DNA from: DATCVR01 sp036566745
GTDB taxonomy: Bacteria; Actinomycetota; Actinomycetes; Jiangellales; Jiangellaceae
DNA length: 10,282 bases
Reading direction: 5' to 3'
Assembly (NCBI GenBank): GCA_036566745.1
Contig: DATCVR010000263.1
Span: 1 to 10,282 of the forward strand
Below are positions 5,617-10,282 of this stretch, in pieces. Each line of letters opens with the position of its first letter. Position 1 is the first letter of the stretch. A program made the translations under genes and the position numbers. The notes below the pieces were generated by a model. It searched no databases. It worked only from the letters and a program-made list of their open reading frames with translations, and was not told where the DNA came from.

Positions 5617-7193
5617 CAGGGGCGACGGGCGGGCGTGCGGAGCCGGTGCGCGGCGGGGTTGACGTCGTAGATGACGGTCGGGCGGCCTCGTCCCCGGTTG
5701 GGGTCGGCGGGTCGTGGTGCGATGTATCCGTGGTCGGCAAGGAGGTCGAGGGCGGGTTCGAGGTCGGCGACCTTTTGGACGCGTGAGCGCACGGCGATGT
5801 GGGCTTGGCGCTGCGTGAAGTCGGTGTGGTGCTGTCGCAGAATCCAGCTCAGGACGTGCTGAGCGTCTTCTCGGGTGGGGTCGGCGTTGCCCATGAGGTC
5901 GAACGCAGCTAGGGCGTGGTCGAGGTAGTAGCGCCCGATCTGTTCGGCGGCGCGCATGGTGTCGCCGGTGATGGGTGTGGCGTAGCCGGTGCGGAGGTTG
6001 TCGGCCACATGCAGGAGGGCGGCGATGCGGGCGACGTGCCCGGCCCACTTGTTGGCCCAGTCGGCGACAGCGGCGAGTTGGCCGGCATCGGGGTCAAGGT
6101 GGGGTTCGATCCAGGCGCGGAGGTCGGTGAGAACGTCGCGGGCGTCGTCGGTGACGGTGAGTGTGCGGGGTTCGTCCTCAGCGAGGGTCAGGACGAGGGC
6201 CTTGAGTTCGTCGGCGTAGGTCCGCTCGACGGTCTCGGGTACCGGGTCGGGGTCGATCTTGCGCCGCCCGATGGTGTTTTCCGGCAGGGAGTAGAGGATG
6301 CGTCCGAGGACACCTCTGTCGCGGAAGCCTGGTTGTTGCGCCAGTCCGGCCAGGACGGCGGACTGGGCGGTGATCCCCAGGGTGAGGGCGGGGCGGTCGA
6401 TGCATTCGGGGTCGCGTCCTTTCCGGTCGACTTGCAGGCGGTCCCCGCCGTGCCCCTTGAGGAACACCCCGAGGTTGGCGGTGGCGGCGTAGCGGGTGCC
6501 GGTCAGGGTGGCGAACGCATCTCCCTCGGCGGAGAGGACCGCCAGGCGTCCGCCCTGTCGAGCGAGCAGCGACGTGCACGACTCGGGCGTGACGTCATCG
6601 GTCATCAGGCGGGGTATCTCCGGTACCGCGATCCGGGCGGCTTCCTCGGCCGCTGCGACGGCTTCTGCCTCGGCCTCCACGGCGTTTGTAGCGGTCTCGG
6701 CTTGGTGGGCAAGCTTCTCGGCGCGGGCCTGCGCGATTCGGGCAGACGTCAGCGCCTCGATCCGTTGCGGCTCGACGGCGAGCCGCAACGTCTCTTCGGC
6801 CGCCACGAGAGGCGCGGTCATCGACCGGAACACCGACGACTTGCGCGACCCTGGCGGCAACGCCACCACGGTGTAGACGTTGACCGGCTCCACCCACGAT
6901 CGCGACGGCGACACCAGCACCCGACCACCGGCAGCCGTGGACAGGCACGCCAGCGCCACCGACGCGGCCAGATCCACCGGTGTCTGGGTGGCCTCGGCGA
7001 TGGCGGCGACGTACTCCCCCACCCACCCCGGCAACGCATCGACCGGGAACGGACGCAGCAGCCGGTCCGCCTTCAACGGCACTGGGTCGCCCTCCCACAC
7101 CGTTGCGGCGGCGTCTGGTTGGCCATGCCAAGGGTCGGCGTAGTCGGGTGGAAGCTGTTCGCGGGCGACTGTCAGACGGGCGTGGTCGCTCAT
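5616..7193 (-). CDS. DUF3987-type protein, putative replication/ATPase
   Basis: The 525-aa protein resembles the DUF3987 (YfjI-like) group found in phages and integrated elements, often near primase or helicase functions; the exact activity is not established. Visible parts: an N-terminal segment LPGWVGEYVAAIAEATQTPVDLAASVALACLS (54-85); a P-loop-like turn ALPPGSRKSS (111-120); an alanine/glutamate-rich helix, probably coiled coil (about 140-190); LAVLSAEGDAF (218-228), which could serve as a Walker B-like strand; and a C-terminal winged-helix-like segment (about 445-515) ending in RGRGRPTVIYDVNP. The P-loop lacks the standard G-x4-GKS spacing, so ATP binding is uncertain. ATG at 7193 overlaps the preceding stop (ATGA) with GAGGAGAGG 8 bp upstream. 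It occupies the position next to xis that repSA holds in pSAM2, hence the tentative replication role. Confidence 0.72.
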   Translation of the reverse strand: MSDHARLTVAREQLPPDYADPWHGQPDAAATVWEGDPVPLKADRLLRPFPVDALPGWVGEYVAAIAEATQTPVDLAASVALACLSTAAGGRVLVSPSRSWVEPVNVYTVVALPPGSRKSSVFRSMTAPLVAAEETLRLAVEPQRIEALTSARIAQARAEKLAHQAETATNAVEAEAEAVAAAEEAARIAVPEIPRLMTDDVTPESCTSLLARQGGRLAVLSAEGDAFATLTGTRYAATANLGVFLKGHGGDRLQVDRKGRDPECIDRPALTLGITAQSAVLAGLAQQPGFRDRGVLGRILYSLPENTIGRRKIDPDPVPETVERTYADELKALVLTLAEDEPRTLTVTDDARDVLTDLRAWIEPHLDPDAGQLAAVADWANKWAGHVARIAALLHVADNLRTGYATPITGDTMRAAEQIGRYYLDHALAAFDLMGNADPTREDAQHVLSWILRQHHTDFTQRQAHIAVRSRVQKVADLEPALDLLADHGYIAPRPADPNRGRGRPTVIYDVNPAAHRLRTPARRP

Positions 7194-7597
7194 GCTGCGG
7201 CCCTCTCCTCGCGTCGTTGTTGCATCTCTTGCTGGATCCGCTCGGCGCAGCGTTCCCAGTAGGCGATCCACCCTTCGGGGGTGCGCGGCATGCCGAACCC
7301 GCCCACCCGTCGCTGACGTGGGGGCAGGTCCATCCAGGCGCCGTGGACGTCTTGGGCGGCCTCGAACTGGCGGGCCAGCACGAGCTGGTCGGCTTCCTCG
7401 AGTTCTCGCCGGAGCCGTGCGGCGATGGCTTCGTCGGTTCCGTCACGGCGCCAGTTCTCCGCTGCGATGACGACGGCGGCGAACACCCGCGCGTCCCCGG
7501 TCGGCAGCGCTTCCCACTCCGGGGAGCCGTAGCGGGGGATCTGGCCACGTCGGCGGCCGAGCTCGACCAGGCGGCGGTGGAACTTGGCGGTGTTCAT
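7190..7597 (-). CDS. DUF2742-like element protein
   Basis: The 135-aa protein has a stretch RYGSPEWEALPTGDARVFAAVVIAAENWRR (22-51) that resembles DUF2742, a family of unknown function in actinobacterial prophages and elements such as phiRv-type regions of Mycobacterium. Family assignment is from pattern memory and should be treated as tentative. The N-terminus is basic (MNTAKFHRRLVELGRRRGQ), and the C-terminus WIAYWERCAERIQQEMQQRREERAAA is a charged amphipathic helix. Four-base ATGA overlaps at both ends tie it to its neighbours in one operon. The ribosome-binding site is weak (GGGGTGG), so it probably depends on coupling to the gene before it. No catalytic motif is seen. Confidence 0.7.
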   Translation of the reverse strand: MNTAKFHRRLVELGRRRGQIPRYGSPEWEALPTGDARVFAAVVIAAENWRRDGTDEAIAARLRRELEEADQLVLARQFEAAQDVHGAWMDLPPRQRRVGGFGMPRTPEGWIAYWERCAERIQQEMQQRREERAAA

Positions 7598-7911
7598 CCG
7601 GCCACCCCAGTGTGCTCACGCAGGAACGCCAGCAGCATCCGCCCGGCGTCGGTCGGTTCGCGGCCGGTGCCGCCGCATTCGTGGCAGTCGAAGTCGTAGG
7701 GCTCGTCGGGCTGTTCGTTGTCGAGGTCGGCTTGTTCGGGGCTGCGGTACCAGTCCTCGTCGGGGTGGACGGCTTCGAAGTCGGCTCGGGCGGTGGCGTA
7801 GGTGTGTAGCCAGCGGGTCCAGGCGTAGGAGGCGATGACTCCGGTTCCGTGGCAGTCGCCGCAGGCGACGTCGAGGACCGGAAGCGTCGGGGTGTCGAGG
7901 GTGGTGGTCAT
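7594..7911 (-). CDS. Small CxxCxGxG zinc-binding protein
   Basis: This 105-aa protein contains two DnaJ-type zinc motifs, CGDCHGTG (17-24) and CHECGGTG (76-83), 52 residues apart; together they could bind one zinc ion. There is no J-domain and no other DnaJ segment, so it is not a chaperone of that family. The linker is acidic and aromatic (WTRWLHTYATARADFEAVHPDEDWYRSPE) and the C-terminus forms a short helix (GRMLLAFLREH). Proteins of this sort occur in actinobacterial phages and elements without known function. The start at 7911 overlaps the WhiB-like stop by 4 bp (ATGA) with a strong GGAGGTGA just upstream. The stop overlaps the start of the DUF2742-like gene in the same way. Confidence 0.78.
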   Translation of the reverse strand: MTTTLDTPTLPVLDVACGDCHGTGVIASYAWTRWLHTYATARADFEAVHPDEDWYRSPEQADLDNEQPDEPYDFDCHECGGTGREPTDAGRMLLAFLREHTGVAG

Positions 7912-8249
7912 GCGGTCACCTCCGTGGTGGCCGTGTCCGTGGTGGGGTTGGTGCGGCGGGCGCGGCGCAGGTTGCGGCGCTGGTTCTCTGAGAGCCCGCC
8001 CCAGACGCCGAATCGTTCGTCGTGTTCGAGTGCCCAGTCGAGGCAGAACACCCGCACCTGGCAGGACAGGCACGTGTGCTTGGCGGTCTTGGCGTGCCCG
8101 CCCTTGGCCGGGAAATACGTCTCGGGATCGGTCTGCGCACACAGCGCCCCGTCACGCCAGTTCCGGGCGGTGTAGGGCTCGTCGATGGTGTCGAGTTCGG
8201 CGGCGATCTGGTCGAGGTCGCTGGTGCGGTCGAGTTGCTGGGTGGTCAT
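7908..8249 (-). CDS. WhiB-like iron-sulfur transcription factor
   Basis: The 113-aa product has the full signature of the actinobacterial WhiB family: four cysteines (Cys37, Cys60, Cys63, Cys69, with C-x2-C-x5-C spacing) that ligate a [4Fe-4S] cluster, the turn GVWGG (81-85), and a basic DNA-contacting tail ENQRRNLRRARR (88-99). These proteins work as redox- or NO-sensitive partners of sigma factors. Carried on an element it probably controls element genes or alters host development or stress expression; which one cannot be read from the sequence. ATG at 8249 has GAAGGAG 6 bp upstream and lies 16 bp after the stop of the membrane gene. The longer open frame to 8414 overlaps that gene and is low-complexity. 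Its stop is overlapped by the next gene. Confidence 0.93.
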   Translation of the reverse strand: MTTQQLDRTSDLDQIAAELDTIDEPYTARNWRDGALCAQTDPETYFPAKGGHAKTAKHTCLSCQVRVFCLDWALEHDERFGVWGGLSENQRRNLRRARRTNPTTDTATTEVTA

Positions 8250-8265
8250 GGTTGGCTCCTTCGGG

Positions 8266-8676
8266 TTAGTGGCGGATGGTGCGGGAGACGGCGAGGGCGG
8301 CGACGCCGAGGCCGAGTCCGGCGCCGCCGAGGGCGAGCGCAGCGACGGCGAGGGATTGGAGGGTGGCGATGACGAGGGGGCCGATGAGGGCGACGGCGAG
8401 GATCGCTCCGGCACCGATCCCGGCCCCGACGAGCAGCCGGGAGGTGACCGGCGAGAGCCCAGCAGCGACCGGGGCTTGTTGTTGCGGCTGGGCGAACATG
8501 ACGACGGGCATCACGTGGGCGGGCGCTTGGCCGGGCTGGTGTTGCGGCACGAGCGCCGGAAGGAACCGCGCTGCTGACGCCTCGGCGGCGAACGCCGCAG
8601 CGTTCGGTTGGTAGGCGTCGGCGGGTTGGTGCACGACGCCTTGCAGCGGGGTGTGTGGGTCGGCGTAGCCGGTCAT
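8266..8676 (-). CDS. Small membrane protein, two predicted TM segments
   Basis: The 136-aa product is not assigned to a named family. Residues 1-75 are rich in Pro, Gln and Ala (HQPADAYQPN, PQHQPGQAPAHVMPVVMFAQPQQQ), and residues about 81-131 form a long hydrophobic stretch that fits two membrane helices with a short turn (LLVGAGIGAGAILAVALIGPLV, then LAVAALALGGAGLGLGVAALAV), ending in SRTIRH. The start at 8676 is chosen over an in-frame ATG at 8697 because GGAGG lies 5 bp upstream of the former only. It is the first gene of the run leading to int. Small hydrophobic proteins next to tra in Streptomyces plasmids include the Spd spread proteins and similar; that link is by position only. Confidence 0.7.
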   Translation of the reverse strand: MTGYADPHTPLQGVVHQPADAYQPNAAAFAAEASAARFLPALVPQHQPGQAPAHVMPVVMFAQPQQQAPVAAGLSPVTSRLLVGAGIGAGAILAVALIGPLVIATLQSLAVAALALGGAGLGLGVAALAVSRTIRH

Positions 8677-8729
8677 CTGTGCCTCCGTTTTGGGCATGGC
8701 GAAGCCGTCGCGGCGTCGCGAAAAGATGG

Positions 8730-8921
8730 GTTAGGTGGGGGTGACGTGGGGGGTTAGCTCGGCGGTTGGCGAGTTAGGTTTGTAACTTCGCCCAGCTCAG
8801 GGCCTATTTGGGGTCTGACCTGCGGCGAGTTAGGAAATGAGCCGAGTTACCCCACCCCGGTTCGGGGCTCGGAGACCCCCGGAAACGGCGGTGTTCGGGG
8901 GTACCGGGCCGGAGGTAACTC
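8730..8921. repeat. GTTAG-core repeat cluster (candidate clt, origin or operator)
   Basis: The 243-bp gap between the translocase stop and the membrane-protein start holds two exact copies of GGCGAGTTAGG (8768-8778 and 8824-8834) and related sites: GGGTTAGG (8728-8735), GGGTTAGC (8751-8758), CCGAGTTAC (8842-8850), and inverted GTAAC-type copies at 8782-8786 and 8915-8919. The first exact copy and TAACTTCGCC (8783-8792) form an imperfect inverted repeat. An imperfect 30-bp palindrome (8793-8822, CAGCTCAG...CTGACCTG) lies between the exact copies. In Streptomyces plasmids TraB recognises short direct repeats in the clt locus near its own gene, so this is a plausible equivalent; iterons or operators are alternatives. 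No clear promoter was identified. Confidence 0.55.
8855..8902 (-). terminator. Tandem GC hairpins downstream of the translocase gene
   Basis: ACCCCCG (8875-8881) pairs with CGGGGGT (8896-8902) around a 14-nt loop, and just beyond it CCCCG (8855-8859) pairs with CGGGG (8863-8867) around GTT. They begin 18 bp after the translocase stop codon. There is no T-run. This fits a GC-rich actinobacterial terminator separating the translocase from the operon below, but it could also be part of the repeat locus. Confidence 0.4.
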
Positions 8922-10282
8922 ACTCGTCGTCGCCGAGGTCGTCGTAGTCGGCGTCGAGGTCGTCGTCGTGGTCGGTGTCGGTGGCGTGTTCGCGGCGGGT
9001 GAGGGCGTCACGGACGGCGGCCGGGTCCAGGGGCCAGCGGTTGCCGGTGGAGGGCACGGTGATCCCGTGCTCGTCCTTGAGCAGGGCGCGGAGTTGCTTG
9101 CCGGTGAGGGTCTTGTAGGGCCTCCAGGTGGGGGCGAGCTTCGCCAGCAGCGCAGGCACGTTGGCGGTCGGGACGGGGTCGTCATCGAGGACGGCGTCGA
9201 GGTCGATGAGCAGGTCGCGGGTCTCGATCTGCGCCACCGCCCGACCGCTGCCGGGAACGGCCTTGCCACGTTCGGCGATCGCGGCGAGGGAGCGTTCGAT
9301 GATGGGTGTGACCTGGTCGTTCGTGCGGGCGACGTCAACGAAGTACACCTGCACGATCTCCGAACGCTGCCCGGTGAATCCCTTGACCACGGCGGTGCCG
9401 CGGTCGGTGCCGGGGATCAGCTCGGTAGCGCGGTGACCTGCGGAGTAGGCGCCCTGACCGAGCAGGGCGTCGTTGGCGGTGTGATCACCCACGGCGAAAG
9501 CGATCCCGTTGGAGCAGTTACGGGTCACATCGCGGGGCATCGATCCGTTGGTGGGCGCCTGCGTCGAGACGATCAGGTGGATGCCGCGCTTACGGCCCAG
9601 CTTGACGATCGACACGAGCAGCTTGGAGATCTCCTTGCCGAACTCCTCGTGCAGGATCGCCACGTGGGCCTCTTCGAGCAGGCAGAACAGCGGATGCAGC
9701 CCCACATCCCGGTTCGCGAGCTCGCGGGTCACGGCGGGGTGCTTGTAGCGCACCAGCAGCTCACCACGGGACTGCACCTCGGCCTGCAGGGCACGCAGGT
9801 CGAGCAGGATTTCCTCGATCTTCTCGTCCTCCGCACCCATCACGTAGCGGGAACAGCGCGGCGCGAAGGCTTCGAAGTCGTAGTTGGAGTCGGGCACCCA
9901 AATGCGCAGCTCAGCGGTCGGGTCCAGGGCAGCGCCGAGCATCTTGATACGTGCCGCTGAGGACTTGCCCTGCTCGGGCATCCCACCGCAGATGGTGTTA
10001 CGCCCCATCAGCGGCGCGGTGATCGGTTCACCGCGCAGCGTCTTCCCGAACGGAACCCCCTTGAACACGTCCACCGACCCCGTTTCGAGCAGCGGATAGG
10101 TGCCCGCGCCCTCCGCGAGGGCGCCCTTGTCGGCGACCCACAGGTCCAGGATTCCGGCCTCGCTGCCGGTGGTCGGCCACACCTCCTTGGCCAGGCGGTG
10201 CAGCCCGGTCGCGAGGTCGCCACGGCGCCGGGCGACCTTCTCCGCCGTCACACCCGCAGGCAGGCGCAGCACGGCGTGGGTG
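8920..10282 (-). CDS. FtsK/SpoIIIE (TraB-like) DNA translocase, 5' end cut by window
   Basis: The visible part is about 453 residues and the frame is open through the window edge, so a GTG at 10272 is probably internal; residue numbers count from it. It carries a Walker A GMPEQGKS (97-104) and a Walker B strand LFCLLEEAH (195-203), then GRKRGIHLIVSTQAP (226-240) and RDVTRNCSNGIAFAVGD (247-263), all typical of FtsK-type motor domains. A C-terminal segment (about 372-425, ALLAKLAPTWRPYKTLTGKQLRALLK) looks like a winged-helix recognition domain, followed by a very acidic tail (432-450). AICE transfer uses one such protein to move double-stranded DNA between cells. An N-terminal membrane part would lie upstream of the window. 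A repeat cluster follows its stop codon. A chromosomal FtsK role is unlikely in this setting. Confidence 0.88.
   Translation of the reverse strand, partial: THAVLRLPAGVTAEKVARRRGDLATGLHRLAKEVWPTTGSEAGILDLWVADKGALAEGAGTYPLLETGSVDVFKGVPFGKTLRGEPITAPLMGRNTICGGMPEQGKSSAARIKMLGAALDPTAELRIWVPDSNYDFEAFAPRCSRYVMGAEDEKIEEILLDLRALQAEVQSRGELLVRYKHPAVTRELANRDVGLHPLFCLLEEAHVAILHEEFGKEISKLLVSIVKLGRKRGIHLIVSTQAPTNGSMPRDVTRNCSNGIAFAVGDHTANDALLGQGAYSAGHRATELIPGTDRGTAVVKGFTGQRSEIVQVYFVDVARTNDQVTPIIERSLAAIAERGKAVPGSGRAVAQIETRDLLIDLDAVLDDDPVPTANVPALLAKLAPTWRPYKTLTGKQLRALLKDEHGITVPSTGNRWPLDPAAVRDALTRREHATDTDHDDDLDADYDDLGDDE

Larger units (their letters stand above)
4042..10282. mobile_element. AICE-like integrative and conjugative element (left end; right end outside window)
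   Basis: All genes from 4162 to the window edge are on the minus strand and form a set known from actinomycete integrative and conjugative elements: int, xis, a DUF3987 gene in the replication position, small accessory genes including a WhiB-like gene, and an FtsK/TraB-type translocase. The element abuts the 3' end of tRNA-Val(GAC), a typical AICE target site. The genes to the left (pab operon, tRNAs) are housekeeping. No relaxase, type IV secretion gene or phage structural gene is seen, which favours an AICE over a classical ICE or prophage. Only one end is present, so completeness and mobility are unknown. Confidence 0.75.

Noticed and set aside
5303..5740. Longer 145-aa version of the excisionase
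   Set aside because: The extension is low-complexity, overlaps the DUF3987 coding end and lacks a better ribosome-binding site than the ATG at 5545.
5916..7262. Long plus-strand open frame (448 codons) opposite the DUF3987 gene
   Set aside because: It is antisense to a well-supported operon gene with clean start overlap and ribosome-binding site. Its translation is Gly/Val-rich without recognisable domains, as expected from high-GC shadow frames.
7594..7911. DnaJ chaperone fragment
   Set aside because: Two CxxCxGxG motifs are present, but there is no J-domain, the usual four-motif set is incomplete and the remaining sequence is unlike DnaJ.
8968..9960. Plus-strand open frame (330 codons) opposite the translocase
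   Set aside because: Antisense to Walker A and B coding sequence; no domain recognised.

Overview
The window is high-GC DNA from an actinomycete. Evidence: GTG starts, 4-bp ATGA/GTGA gene overlaps, a WhiB-like protein, and an SsgA-like protein, a family confined largely to morphologically complex (sporulating, mycelial) actinobacteria. A Pseudonocardiales- or Streptomyces-like host fits, but the genus cannot be fixed from the sequence.

Left part (1-4075), chromosomal: a tRNA-Val(CAC) gene on the minus strand, then on the plus strand an SsgA/SsgB-like regulator and a CGNR zinc-finger (ABATE-domain) protein. Converging on these is a tightly overlapped minus-strand operon: pabB (aminodeoxychorismate synthase component I), pabC (aminodeoxychorismate lyase) and a GNAT acetyltransferase. 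The pab genes make p-aminobenzoate for folate; no pabA is visible. Divergent from pabB is a plus-strand tRNA cluster, Gly(GCC)-Cys(GCA)-Val(GAC), with a plausible sigma-70-type promoter.

Right part (about 4042-10282), mobile: immediately 3' of tRNA-Val(GAC), on the minus strand, lie a tyrosine integrase and an excisionase, a DUF3987-type protein in the slot where a replication gene often sits, a DUF2742-like protein, a small CxxCxGxG zinc-binding protein, a WhiB-like protein, a small two-TM protein and, after a repeat-rich 243-bp gap, an FtsK/TraB-type DNA translocase cut by the window edge. This is the architecture of an actinomycete integrative and conjugative element (AICE; pSAM2 and relatives) integrated at the 3' end of tRNA-Val. 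Only one end is in view; the other attachment site and any remaining genes lie to the right of the window.

How it works together (inference from family knowledge): the integrase recombines the element into the tRNA gene, and the small excisionase translationally coupled to it allows exit. The DUF3987 protein is the best visible candidate for a replication or DNA-handling function. The FtsK-like translocase would move double-stranded DNA between mycelia, probably by recognising short repeats; a GGCGAGTTAGG repeat cluster directly behind its stop codon is a good candidate transfer locus (clt). The most noteworthy items are this repeat cluster, a three-copy 9-bp tandem array in front of xis-int, an encoded CCA found only in the target tRNA, a perfect 17-bp hairpin between the tRNA and int, and the coupling of a WhiB-like gene to a second cysteine-rich gene.
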